A stretch of DNA of 12,197 nucleotides. It comes from Bacteroidota bacterium. GTDB taxonomy: Bacteria > Bacteroidota > Bacteroidia > Flavobacteriales > Flavobacteriaceae. This document shows positions 1 through 6,309 of this stretch, piece by piece. The translations under genes and the position numbers were made by a program. Below the pieces are notes generated by a model. That model was given only the letters and a program-made list of their open reading frames with translations, was not told where the DNA came from and searched no databases. Location: the NCBI GenBank assembly GCA_023457535.1, contig JAEWLN010000109.1:1-12197 (forward strand), read 5' to 3'. The first letter of the stretch is position 1. Every line of letters begins with the position of its first letter.

Positions 1-777
1 GGCTTCAACCTGCACCAGTTTTGCATGCGATACGATTTTGCCGTACCCAGGACGTTCAACGCGCTGCAGTTCCTGGACCGACAGGGAATCATCTCGCTGT
101 CGCAGGAATTTTCGCAAAAGATCACGCTGCAATTTTTAATCGAATCGCGTGAGGTAATGCGTTATATCAGCCTGAATCCGGCAGATGAACCAATCCTTTT
201 GACAATGTTGCGCACCTATCCGGGCCTTTACGAAATGCCAACTTCGCTCAATGCGACGCTCGTGGCCAAAAAGTCGGGAAACGCCGAAGCGCAGGTGTAT
301 GCGTTGCTTGAAAAACTGGCCGAAAAAGGCATCATCGACTATCAGGCACGCCGGAACGATGCTACGGTCACGTTCAATGAGGTGCGCGAGGACGACAGGA
401 CGATCAACCGCGTGGCCAAATACCTCGAGAGCCAGAATGCGCTCAGAAAGAGTCAACTTGAAACCGTGCAGCATTATGTATCGGATCAAACCCATTGCAA
501 ACAGCAAACGCTGCTGGCCTATTTTGGAGAAAAAACAGCCGAATGCGGAATTTGTTCGTATTGCATCGGAAAACGGCCAAAACCAACTGCCGCAGCAATG
601 ACCCAACCCATCCTTGAATTGCTCAAACGCGCTGATTACGACTCGCGTGAAATCCAGCAAAAAATCGCCCTTGATTTCACCGTTGGCCCGCAGGATGTTA
701 TCTTTGCGCTGCAAATGCTGCTCGAGAACGAAATTATCGCGCTGCAGGACAACAATAAATACACACTGATCAAATGA
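1..777 (+). CDS. recQ: ATP-dependent DNA helicase RecQ, C-terminal part (5' end outside window)
   Basis: The frame is open from base 1, so only the C-terminal 258 codons are present; the helicase motor core lies upstream. RecQ enzymes unwind DNA 3'-5' in recombination and repair. The visible part starts with the stretch GFNLHQFC. It then carries the RecQ zinc-binding signature: a cysteine at 496-498 followed by QQTLLAYFGE, then cysteines at 544, 553 and 562 in a C-x2-C-x2-C arrangement. The last ~60 residues look like a winged-helix (RQC-like) segment. No HRDC domain follows, so this is a shorter RecQ than the E. coli type, possibly the second RecQ paralogue that flavobacteria often carry. 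The TGA stop overlaps the fmt start (ATGA), which suggests translational coupling. An ATG at 25 is internal and is not the real start. Family assignment is firm; the paralogue is inferred. Confidence 0.9.
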   Translation, partial: GFNLHQFCMRYDFAVPRTFNALQFLDRQGIISLSQEFSQKITLQFLIESREVMRYISLNPADEPILLTMLRTYPGLYEMPTSLNATLVAKKSGNAEAQVYALLEKLAEKGIIDYQARRNDATVTFNEVREDDRTINRVAKYLESQNALRKSQLETVQHYVSDQTHCKQQTLLAYFGEKTAECGICSYCIGKRPKPTAAAMTQPILELLKRADYDSREIQQKIALDFTVGPQDVIFALQMLLENEIIALQDNNKYTLIK

Positions 778-1724
778 GAGCACCGTTGCGCATTGTTTTT
801 ATGGGAACGCCGGAATTTGCCGTGGGCATCCTGGACACCATCTGCAGACACCAATACCAGGTTGCAGGTGTGATTACCGCACCTGACAAACCCGCCGGCC
901 GCGGGCAAAAAATCAAATATTCGGCTGTAAAGGAATATGCGATGGCCCATGGTTTGCCGTTGCTGCAGCCCACCAATCTGAAGGACGAAGCGTTCCTGGC
1001 CGAATTGAAATCGCTCAACGCCAATTTGCAGGTAGTGGTTGCGTTCCGGATGCTGCCTGAAGCAGTGTGGCGCATGCCCGAGTACGGAACGTTCAATTTG
1101 CACGCATCGCTGTTGCCGGCCTACAGAGGTGCAGCCCCGATCAATTGGGCGATCATCAATGGCGAGCAAAAAACGGGCGTGACCACGTTCTTTATCGATG
1201 ACAAAATCGATACGGGCGAAATGATCCTGTCGGCCGAAACGGAAATCGGGGCAAGCGAAACCGCGGGCCAGTTGCACGACCGGCTCATGGTCATCGGGAG
1301 CCAAACCGTAGCCGAAACATTGGCGATGATCCAAAATGGCGAGGTCCAAACCACGCGCCAGCCAGAGGAGCCCAATGAAAAGACAGCGCACAAACTCAAT
1401 AAGGAAAACTGCCGCATCGACTGGCGACGCCCGTTGAACGAGATTTACAACCTGGTTCGCGGTTTGTCCCCATACCCGGCCGCTTGGTGCTTTTTCGAGG
1501 ATGGCGCGCAGCAGTGGAACGTTAAAATCTACGCTGCGGAAACTATTTTCGAGGCGCACGAGCATTCGATCGGCACGATTATTACGCGAAAAAAAGAACT
1601 TCTCGTCGCGGTCCCGGACGGATATCTGAAAGTGCTTGTTTTGCAAATGCCGGGCAAGTCAAAAATGGAAGCTTCCCAATTGCTCAACGGCATGTCGTTT
1701 TCCAGCGGCGCCATCGCGCGTTAA
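774..1724 (+). CDS. fmt: Methionyl-tRNA formyltransferase
   Basis: This 316-residue cytosolic enzyme transfers a formyl group from 10-formyl-tetrahydrofolate to initiator Met-tRNA, preparing it for translation initiation. The N-terminal Rossmann-like catalytic domain opens with RIVFMGTPEFAV (residues 6-17). The formyltransferase signature runs from about residue 108 to 150: N108 and H110 in FNLHASLLP, the RGAAPI stretch, and D146 in DKIDTGEM. N108, H110 and D146 match the family's catalytic Asn-His-Asp triad. The C-terminal third, with PYPAAWCFF near residue 235, fits the OB-fold tRNA-binding domain. Length is normal for the family. The start at 774 overlaps the recQ stop by four bases and leaves only a few residues before the first beta strand, which supports it. 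The gene is intact. Confidence 0.97.
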   Translation: MRAPLRIVFMGTPEFAVGILDTICRHQYQVAGVITAPDKPAGRGQKIKYSAVKEYAMAHGLPLLQPTNLKDEAFLAELKSLNANLQVVVAFRMLPEAVWRMPEYGTFNLHASLLPAYRGAAPINWAIINGEQKTGVTTFFIDDKIDTGEMILSAETEIGASETAGQLHDRLMVIGSQTVAETLAMIQNGEVQTTRQPEEPNEKTAHKLNKENCRIDWRRPLNEIYNLVRGLSPYPAAWCFFEDGAQQWNVKIYAAETIFEAHEHSIGTIITRKKELLVAVPDGYLKVLVLQMPGKSKMEASQLLNGMSFSSGAIAR

Positions 1725-1772
1725 GTCGCGAAAACACTGACGTAAGCCTATTTCCGACAAAAACAACTTACT

Positions 1773-1804
1773 TTATCAACAAATGATTCGACTTATCAAC
1801 AAAT
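1773..1804 (+). repeat. Two direct TTATCAACAAAT repeats, DnaA-box-like
   Basis: TTATCAACAAAT occurs at 1773-1784 and again at 1793-1804, exactly 20 bp apart (about two helical turns), in the gap between fmt and the HU gene. The first nine bases differ from the classical DnaA box TTATCCACA at one position. A CGAC follows each copy at slightly different spacing. The repeat is plain to see; DnaA binding is only an inference. They could instead bind another regulator of the HU gene. Confidence 0.45.
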
Positions 1805-1827
1805 CGACTAAAAACACGCGCTAAGGC

Positions 1828-1857
1828 TTGTCTGGTAAGGAATTCCTGCTAAATTTG
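1828..1857 (+). promoter_or_regulatory. Bacteroidetes-type promoter of the HU gene
   Basis: TTG at 1828-1830 and TAAATTTG at 1850-1857 are separated by 19 nt. This matches the Bacteroidetes primary sigma consensus (TTG, then TAnnTTTG) with no mismatch in the -7 element. Transcription would begin near 1863 and give a leader of about 35-40 nt before the HU start at 1900. Confidence 0.8.
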
Positions 1858-1899
1858 TTCAATAACTAAATGTTTAACCAACAATTAATAACTATTATT

Positions 1900-2172
1900 A
1901 TGAACAAATCAGAATTAATCGATGCTATCGCTGCTGATGCAGGAATTACAAAAGCTGCAGCAAAATCGGCTTTGGAGTCATTTTTGAACAACGTTGGCGG
2001 TACTTTGAAAAAAGGCGGCAGAGTATCTTTGGTAGGGTTCGGTTCTTGGTCAGTTTCCAAAAGAGCTGCCAGAGAAGGCAGAAACCCACAAACCGGCAAA
2101 ACGATCAAGATTGCTGCTAAGAACGTAGTAAAGTTCAAAGCTGGTGCTGAGTTGGAAGGAAACGTAAACTAG
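1900..2172 (+). CDS. HU family DNA-binding protein
   Basis: This is a 90-residue histone-like protein, the usual HU length, which bends and compacts DNA in the nucleoid. It starts with MNKSELIDAIA and the helical dimerisation part. The hallmark stretch GFGSW lies at residues 46-50. The DNA-embracing arm contains RNPQTGK (residues 61-67), including P63, the proline that intercalates between base pairs in this family. An in-frame ATG at 1870 would add ten residues (MFNQQLITII). It is rejected because HU proteins begin at MNKSEL and the ATG at 1900 sits well downstream of the promoter. The gene is monocistronic, with its own promoter and terminator. Whether it is the main HU or one of several paralogues cannot be told here. 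Confidence 0.96.
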   Translation: MNKSELIDAIAADAGITKAAAKSALESFLNNVGGTLKKGGRVSLVGFGSWSVSKRAAREGRNPQTGKTIKIAAKNVVKFKAGAELEGNVN

Positions 2173-2194
2173 TCAGAATCCACAGTATAGATCC

Positions 2195-2220
2195 AAAACC
2201 TCCTTTCCGGGGGTTTTTTT
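2195..2220 (+). terminator. Rho-independent terminator of the HU gene
   Basis: A 9-bp stem (2195-2203 with 2209-2217, one G-U pair) closes a five-base loop. The right arm runs into an uninterrupted T tract ending at 2220. It lies 22 nt past the HU stop codon. Confidence 0.88.
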
Positions 2221-2290
2221 ATTTAAAATACGCCCGATTTTATTTGGTTTTTCAATTTTTTTTGTTAAATTTAATTTAAATTGCGGTAGG

Positions 2291-2851
2291 ATGATCTCAG
2301 AAAAACTACAGAAAGGACATTTGCTCATCGCCGAACCATCGATTATTGGAGATTTATCCTTTAACCGCTCGGTGATCTTGCTTGCAGACCACAACGACGA
2401 CGGATCGGTCGGATTCATTATCAACAAGCCGCTGCGCTATACGATCAATGATCTGGTACCGGATGTGGAAGCCAACTTTAAAATTTACAATGGTGGCCCG
2501 GTAGAACAAGACAATCTTTACTTCATACACAATGTCCCGGAGTTGATTACCAACAGTGTCGAAATTTCGAGCGGAATATATTGGGGTGGGGACTTTGAGC
2601 TGACCAAAGCACTGATCAACGATGGCAAAGTCAAAAAAGACAACATCCGGTTTTTCCTTGGTTATACCGGCTGGGCATCCGGACAGCTCGAAAATGAAAT
2701 GCAGTCCAATTCGTGGATTGTCGCCGAGAATCTCTACCAGAATAAGATCATCGGAAAAGCGACCAATGATTTCTGGAAAGAAAAAATACTTGAGTTAGGA
2801 GGCGACTACCTGATTTGGTCCAACGCGCCAGAGAATCCGATGCTCAATTAA
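2291..2851 (+). CDS. YqgE/AlgH family protein (UPF0301)
   Basis: This 186-residue cytosolic protein belongs to the YqgE/AlgH family. It is widespread and structurally known, but its biochemical role is unsettled (AlgH was named for an effect on alginate regulation in Pseudomonas). The conserved N-terminal signature is visible: KGHLLIAEP, then FNRSVILLADH and GSVGFIINKPL (residues 8-48). GGPV follows at 68-71, and GYTGWASGQLENE at 124-136 is the family's strongest motif. Length is typical. The ATG at 2291 is preceded by an AT-rich stretch after the HU terminator. The stop codon lies in a TTAA palindrome that also supplies the stop of the convergent aminotransferase gene. Confidence 0.95.
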   Translation: MISEKLQKGHLLIAEPSIIGDLSFNRSVILLADHNDDGSVGFIINKPLRYTINDLVPDVEANFKIYNGGPVEQDNLYFIHNVPELITNSVEISSGIYWGGDFELTKALINDGKVKKDNIRFFLGYTGWASGQLENEMQSNSWIVAENLYQNKIIGKATNDFWKEKILELGGDYLIWSNAPENPMLN

Positions 2852-3684
2852 CCCAAACGCAACTGCGCGTTCAATTTACCCAACATATCCGCGGCAAAAC
2901 CGGTCGCAAATTCTTTTTTCCGATACCTGGTTACCGGTTGGATTCCTACGATTACATTGGTGATAAACAATTCGTCGGCTTTTTGAAGATCAAACGGCGA
3001 AATGGCTGTTTCCTCCACGACCAGATCCTCCCGTTTGCGCGCCAACGCCAGCACTTGCTTACGCATCACACCGTTGAGGCAACCTTCAGAGACGGCGGGC
3101 GTAACCAGTTTATTCCCCGTCAGCATAAAGAGATTGCCCTGGAGTGCTTCGATTACGTTTTTCCGATCATTAAGTAGCAGACAGTTAGCCAATCCGTTCT
3201 CATCGGCAAAAATACTTCCCGTGATGTGAACAGCCCGATTGGTGGATTTGATTGTCGAGAGCAATTGCGCCGTGATGTAAAAATCGCGAAACAGATCTAC
3301 TTCATACGTTTGATCGGAAAACACGTATATTGGTTGTTCCAGCCGTTGGGCCTGTACGACAAAAGAAATATTGCGGTCCGATGGCAGATAATATCCTCCG
3401 GCATTGCGGTACACCGTCATCCGGACGCGCCCCGACACAGAAGCCTCGCTGGCACGCGCCGTTTCGATGAGTTGTGATTCGAAATACTCCATGGTAAAGA
3501 ACATGGGAATTTCCATACGCAGAATGCGCATACCGGACATCAGCCTGAAATAGTGGTCTTCAAGAAAAAGAACTTTGCCGTCCAGGATCCGGACGGTTTC
3601 AAAAATGCCGTCGCCATACAAAAAGGCGCGGTTATCTGTTCCAAGCGCGGCGTCGCTGGTGAGCACGCCATTCAAATTGACCAT
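2848..3684 (-). CDS. Class IV PLP-dependent aminotransferase (branched-chain / aminodeoxychorismate lyase type)
   Basis: This 278-residue pyridoxal-phosphate enzyme has fold type IV, the family of branched-chain aminotransferase (IlvE), D-amino-acid aminotransferase and 4-amino-4-deoxychorismate lyase (PabC). RAFLYGDGIFETVR (residues 19-32) is the family's N-terminal substrate-pocket motif. K146 in LLSTIKSTNR fits the lysine that forms the Schiff base with PLP. E179 in NVIEALQGNLFML fits the glutamate that contacts the pyridine nitrogen. SEGCLNGVMRKQVL further on is the usual phosphate-binding loop region. The short length and motif style lean toward a PabC-like lyase or a small aminotransferase, but substrate cannot be decided from sequence alone. 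The start ATG (3682-3684) directly abuts the T tract of the upstream gene's terminator. The gene converges on yqgE with a 4-bp overlap. Confidence 0.9.
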   Translation of the reverse strand: MVNLNGVLTSDAALGTDNRAFLYGDGIFETVRILDGKVLFLEDHYFRLMSGMRILRMEIPMFFTMEYFESQLIETARASEASVSGRVRMTVYRNAGGYYLPSDRNISFVVQAQRLEQPIYVFSDQTYEVDLFRDFYITAQLLSTIKSTNRAVHITGSIFADENGLANCLLLNDRKNVIEALQGNLFMLTGNKLVTPAVSEGCLNGVMRKQVLALARKREDLVVEETAISPFDLQKADELFITNVIVGIQPVTRYRKKEFATGFAADMLGKLNAQLRLG

Positions 3685-3708
3685 AAAAAAACCCTGAAAA
3701 ATTCAGGG
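3685..3708 (-). terminator. Rho-independent terminator of the START-like gene
   Basis: On the minus strand, a perfect 7-bp stem CCCTGAA/TTCAGGG (3702-3708 with 3692-3698, three-base loop) is followed at once by seven T residues (3685-3691). It ends transcripts from the START-like gene 24 nt past its stop. The T tract runs straight into the ATG of the aminotransferase gene. Confidence 0.85.
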
Positions 3709-3716
3709 CAAATATA
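3709..3716 (-). promoter_or_regulatory. -7 element of the aminotransferase promoter
   Basis: On the minus strand 3716-3709 reads TATATTTG, a perfect TAnnTTTG element. It sits next to the terminator hairpin of the upstream gene. Transcription from it would start inside the hairpin, giving a leader of about 15-20 nt and an RNA without the full stem. No clear TTG is seen at the -33 distance, so the promoter is partial by consensus. Confidence 0.55.
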
Positions 3717-3731
3717 CGGTTAAAATCGGTC

Positions 3732-4124
3732 TTACACCGAGCCGATGACGTGTTTAAGGTCTGAAATCTGGTTTTCCCACAACAGCGTCGCTTCGTCAAT
3801 CTCACCCGCTTCGGCAAAATCAATGACCATCAGCGAGACGTCCTTGGTGATTTCATCTTCGAGTATGCGCAGTTCAAAAAAGTAGTCGGTATCCTTTTTG
3901 TCTTCGTCGATCCAGCGGAATTTGACCTTTTCTCCGGTCTTTTTAGAAGTCAGGCGCGCATTCTCCTCGACGTCGTCCCAGATAAAAGTAAAAAATTCCC
4001 CACGTGAATTGACATTATCGGCAAACCACTCCTGCAAACCGGAAGGCGTTGAAATGTACTGATATAACAATTGAGGCGAAGAATTAATAGGAAATTCGAG
4101 TTCGTAACGAGATTTAGGTTCCAT
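3732..4124 (-). CDS. START-like (SRPBCC) domain protein
   Basis: This 130-residue protein resembles the START-like/AHSA1-type helix-grip proteins found throughout Bacteroidetes. Members of this superfamily bind hydrophobic ligands or act as co-chaperones; no specific role is established for this group. It opens with the beta strand RYELEFPI, followed by the early helical motif STPSGLQEWFAD (residues 25-36), which is typical of the superfamily. Strand pairs follow (EFFTFIWDD, VKFRWID, YFFELRI) and a long C-terminal helix ends in WENQISDLKHVIG. The ATG at 4124 was chosen. An upstream TTG at 4133 would only add MLL, and the beta strand fits better from MEPKSRYELEF. The gene is followed by its own terminator and lies divergent to the tRNA gene. 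Confidence 0.85.
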   Translation of the reverse strand: MEPKSRYELEFPINSSPQLLYQYISTPSGLQEWFADNVNSRGEFFTFIWDDVEENARLTSKKTGEKVKFRWIDEDKKDTDYFFELRILEDEITKDVSLMVIDFAEAGEIDEATLLWENQISDLKHVIGSV

Positions 4125-4208
4125 TAGCAGCAATTTATTTTTGCCGGAAATATATAAATTAAATTCAAAACGTAGGTCTTATAAAAATAATTTTTTTCGT
4201 CGTTTATG

Positions 4209-4239
4209 TTTGCAACCTTTGATTTAAGTTCTATATTTG
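4209..4239 (+). promoter_or_regulatory. Promoter of the tRNA gene
   Basis: TTTG at 4209-4212 and TATATTTG at 4232-4239 are separated by 19 nt. This is a near-ideal Bacteroidetes promoter. Its -7 element ends 40 bases before the mature tRNA 5' end. Confidence 0.85.
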
Positions 4240-4279
4240 CACCCGCAATTAGGCCGCTTGGCACAGTTGTATGACCGAA

Positions 4280-4353
4280 GGCGAGGTAGCTCAGTCGGTT
4301 AGAGCGCAGGATTCATAACCCTGAGGTCACGGGTTCAACTCCCGTCCTCGCTA
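4280..4353 (+). tRNA. tRNA-Met (anticodon CAT), site of island insertion
   Basis: A 74-nt cloverleaf folds cleanly. The acceptor stem is 4280-4286 with 4346-4352 (outermost pair G-U), followed by U8 and A9. The D stem is GCTC/GAGC (4289-4292, 4302-4305). The anticodon loop TTCATAA (4312-4318) carries CAT at 4314-4316. The T stem ACGGG/CCCGT closes the loop TTCAACT (4334-4340). The discriminator base is A4353, and CCA is not encoded. The anticodon stem lacks the three G-C pairs of initiator tRNA, so this is elongator Met, or less likely the Ile tRNA whose CAT is modified to lysidine. The integrase gene that faces its 3' end suggests the tRNA end was the attachment site. Confidence 0.93.
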
Positions 4354-4362
4354 CTCAAAATC

Positions 4363-4391
4363 AAGCACTTACGTAAGTAGGTGCTTTTTTT
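4363..4391 (+). terminator. Rho-independent terminator after the tRNA
   Basis: A 10-bp stem (4363-4372 with 4377-4386, one G-U pair) with loop GTAA is followed by a T run to 4391. It begins ten bases past the tRNA 3' end and would end the tRNA transcript before the island genes. Confidence 0.85.
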
Positions 4392-4397
4392 ATGCGC

Positions 4398-4443
4398 TGG
4401 AGTGAGGTTTTGGAGTGAGGTAAAATGTTAAAATCACCTCACT
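4398..4443. repeat. Direct and inverted AGTGAGGT repeats next to the attachment site
   Basis: TGGAGTGAGGT occurs at 4398-4408 and 4411-4421, a 13-bp period. The core AGTGAGGT is repeated in inverted form (ACCTCACT) at 4436-4443. The cluster sits between the tRNA terminator and the integrase stop codon. Its position fits arm-type binding sites for the integrase or its excisionase. The 4414-4421/4436-4443 pair could also form a hairpin in the 3' end of the integrase mRNA. The repeats are direct observation; the roles are inferred. Confidence 0.6.
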
Positions 4444-4444
4444 T

Positions 4445-5728
4445 TTATGTTCCAAAAATACTCAATTCTAAGGCGGCTTTCTCGACCACCGAGAGAACGG
4501 TTGGGTCAAGGTAATGCCTGTCAAGGACGTCAGAGTTAGCGTGTGACGAGAGGATTTTGGTATCCTTGTTCATTACGGCGTTCATCCAAGTCAAATAAGT
4601 TTTCCGCAACTCGTCAAGGCTTATGCCCTTTGTGATTCCAGCCGCCTTCCTGTAATGGGTGAATGCCTTGCTTATCTTATCCATAATTGTCTCGGTTAAT
4701 ACCGTTCTGTCGGGTGCGATGATGTAGCGGTCTTGACCCTTGAATTCATCTAGCCCCAAATCCTTGAGCAGTTGCAAGAGGTCGGCATTTACAGGAAAGA
4801 ACTTAGCTGGTGTCAAGGCATTGAGATTCTTTGCCTTCTTCTGCTTTTTCACCTTTCGATTCTCCACTTGAAAGAACCAAACTCCCTGCATGCTCAACAT
4901 TAAGTCTGACCATTTCAGTTCCACTACTTCTTCACGGCGACCACCTGTAAGAAGAAAAAGCTTGAATGCATCCTTGAGATAAAGCTCGAACATATTTTTC
5001 TTCACTCCCTTGTCGAAGTAAGCGATTGGGTCAGCGGTGTCAATTGAATCAAGGATTGCGTTGAACTCATCCTTCGAAAGCGTCTGAATTTGATTCCTTA
5101 CCACCCCTTTCGTCACATAGACTCCAAACGGGTTTTCCATCTTCACCTTCTCTATCGTTGTAATGAAATCGAAAAACGTTTTCATCGCGGCCATCATCTT
5201 GTTGAAGGTGCGAGGCGCATATTCCTTTTCAGCCCAAGAATAGAATGAGGCAACATGATGCTGGGAAACTCGCTCAATTGACATCCGCGCGATGTTCTCC
5301 GTTTTTTTGACAGAATCACAGAAGTAAGAACAGAACCTAATTGTTTCCTTGCGGTGCGCGTCGCTAACTTCCTTCCTTAGGTGAACCAACTCATGCTTTC
5401 CAGCTAGATAATTGTCATACTTTAGAATCATCGAAACTAGCGTATGTCTCACAGTTATGGTTGATTCAGTTTTGACGCGCGATTTATAAGCGACTTGATA
5501 GTTCGTGGAAATCATTTCCTTTTTGAAAGCGATGGCTTCATCAACGGCCTCATCATAGTCGCGGCTGCACAATTTCTTACTTCTCACGTCGCTCTTGCTT
5601 CCCTTGACATGAAGTCTCATTCGATAATGCTGGTCGTCGTAATGCTTGCAGGTCGGATTGTCACGCTTACAAGAATTACAGTAAATCTTCATCCCTGTGA
5701 ATTTAGGTTTCTTTAGCTTTCCACTCAT
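4445..5728 (-). CDS. int: Tyrosine-recombinase integrase
   Basis: This 427-residue site-specific recombinase would insert the island into, and excise it from, the tRNA locus. The first 50 residues hold a Cys/His cluster (C17, C20, C27, H29) before a basic strand-rich stretch, in the place of an arm-binding domain. A SAM-like core-binding domain follows at roughly 90-200. The catalytic domain (about 215-420) shows R264 in TGGRREEV, a lysine-rich hairpin (290-300), R375 in LDELRKTY, H396 in SSHANSD and the nucleophile candidate Y406 in DRHYLD. The usual box II HxxR histidine is replaced by D372. The gene points toward the tRNA and its start overlaps the stop of the upstream small gene by four bases. 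It appears full length. Family assignment is firm; activity and site preference are inferred. Confidence 0.92.
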   Translation of the reverse strand: MSGKLKKPKFTGMKIYCNSCKRDNPTCKHYDDQHYRMRLHVKGSKSDVRSKKLCSRDYDEAVDEAIAFKKEMISTNYQVAYKSRVKTESTITVRHTLVSMILKYDNYLAGKHELVHLRKEVSDAHRKETIRFCSYFCDSVKKTENIARMSIERVSQHHVASFYSWAEKEYAPRTFNKMMAAMKTFFDFITTIEKVKMENPFGVYVTKGVVRNQIQTLSKDEFNAILDSIDTADPIAYFDKGVKKNMFELYLKDAFKLFLLTGGRREEVVELKWSDLMLSMQGVWFFQVENRKVKKQKKAKNLNALTPAKFFPVNADLLQLLKDLGLDEFKGQDRYIIAPDRTVLTETIMDKISKAFTHYRKAAGITKGISLDELRKTYLTWMNAVMNKDTKILSSHANSDVLDRHYLDPTVLSVVEKAALELSIFGT

Positions 5729-6093
5729 CGTAACAAACGTTTTAGAAGTTCTTCCTGCTCCTTGTCCGACGGGGCAATCTCAGCTAGAGCGCCGTCATTC
5801 CTGGGCTCACCTAAATTAAGCAAAAAATAATTGTAAAGTGCATCCCAATTCAGAACGTCACGAAGAATCTCCTTCCAATCGTTCGGATGCCGTCGTTGGA
5901 TGTCGAAAACAAAAGGTTTGCTGGTGTGATACTCCAAGTCGAATTCATAGACGAAGTCTTTCTTGGATAGTTTGTGAACGGTGATATCATTTGACAGACA
6001 CCATCTTTTAGCCGCTTCAGAATCCTTGAGCGAGATTCTTTCGGCCACCTCTGACATTGTCACCAAGGCCAGCGGCGGGTTAATTGCATTCAT
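5725..6093 (-). CDS. Small HTH protein, putative excisionase / recombination directionality factor
   Basis: This 122-residue protein has no family I can name firmly. Residues 11-45 (VTMSEVAERI, then AAKRWCLSNDITVHKL) read like a MerR/excisionase-type winged helix-turn-helix. The next stretch (KKDFVYEFDLE) is like the wing. The rest is helical with an acidic, charged tail (PSDKEQEELLKRLLR). It is the first gene of a two-gene operon with the integrase, overlapping it by ATGA. That is a common place for an excisionase or a regulator of integration. A perfect-looking promoter lies 81 bases upstream. An alternative internal ATG at codon 13 would remove the start of the HTH, so the 6093 start is preferred. 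Role is inferred from fold impression and position only. Confidence 0.6.
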   Translation of the reverse strand: MNAINPPLALVTMSEVAERISLKDSEAAKRWCLSNDITVHKLSKKDFVYEFDLEYHTSKPFVFDIQRRHPNDWKEILRDVLNWDALYNYFLLNLGEPRNDGALAEIAPSDKEQEELLKRLLR

Positions 6094-6173
6094 TGGTTGA
6101 GCCGCGCAACTTCCTATCGTTTTTGAGCGCGGTCAGGAATTATCGAGATTCCAGCTTTGAAATCATCACATTG

Positions 6174-6204
6174 CAAATATACCCATTAAAACCTCTGCTT
6201 GCAA
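6174..6204 (-). promoter_or_regulatory. Promoter of the integrase operon
   Basis: On the minus strand TTG (6204-6202), 20 nt, then TATATTTG (6181-6174) gives a full Bacteroidetes consensus. It faces the excisionase-like gene and integrase. The leader would be about 70-75 nt long. The gap is shared with the divergent promoter of the HTH gene at 6310. Confidence 0.72.
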
Positions 6205-6236
6205 GGTCGCCAATTTCAAGCCACACACTGAGTTGT

Positions 6237-6269
6237 TTTGTTACATCTTAAATATTATTTTTTATTTTG
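6237..6269 (+). promoter_or_regulatory. Possible promoter of the 6310 HTH gene
   Basis: TTTG at 6237-6240, 21 nt, then TTATTTTG at 6262-6269 matches the Bacteroidetes consensus with one mismatch in the -7 element. Its position, about 40 bases before the ATG at 6310, is suitable. It would drive transcription away from the integrase operon. Confidence 0.45.
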
Positions 6270-6309
6270 GCACATTATTAAATGCATTACATTAAATCAG
6301 CATCAACCT

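Noticed and set aside
1870..1899. Longer start for the HU protein
   Set aside because: Adds ten residues not seen in HU proteins. The ATG at 1900 gives the standard MNKSEL start.
2221..2290. Promoter for yqgE
   Set aside because: AT-rich sequence offers partial matches (for example TTTATTTG), but no pair of elements fits the consensus and spacing well enough to list.
2173..2427. 84-codon minus-strand frame over the HU terminator and start of yqgE
   Set aside because: It crosses a strong terminator and lies opposite a well-conserved gene. It is a shadow.
4280..4353. Initiator tRNA (fMet)
   Set aside because: The anticodon stem is CAGGA/CCCTG and lacks the three consecutive G-C pairs next to the loop that mark initiators.
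6238..6309. Longer start for the 6310 HTH protein
   Set aside because: The added residues are hydrophobic and overlap a plausible promoter. MAKKTITEP looks like the true N-terminus.
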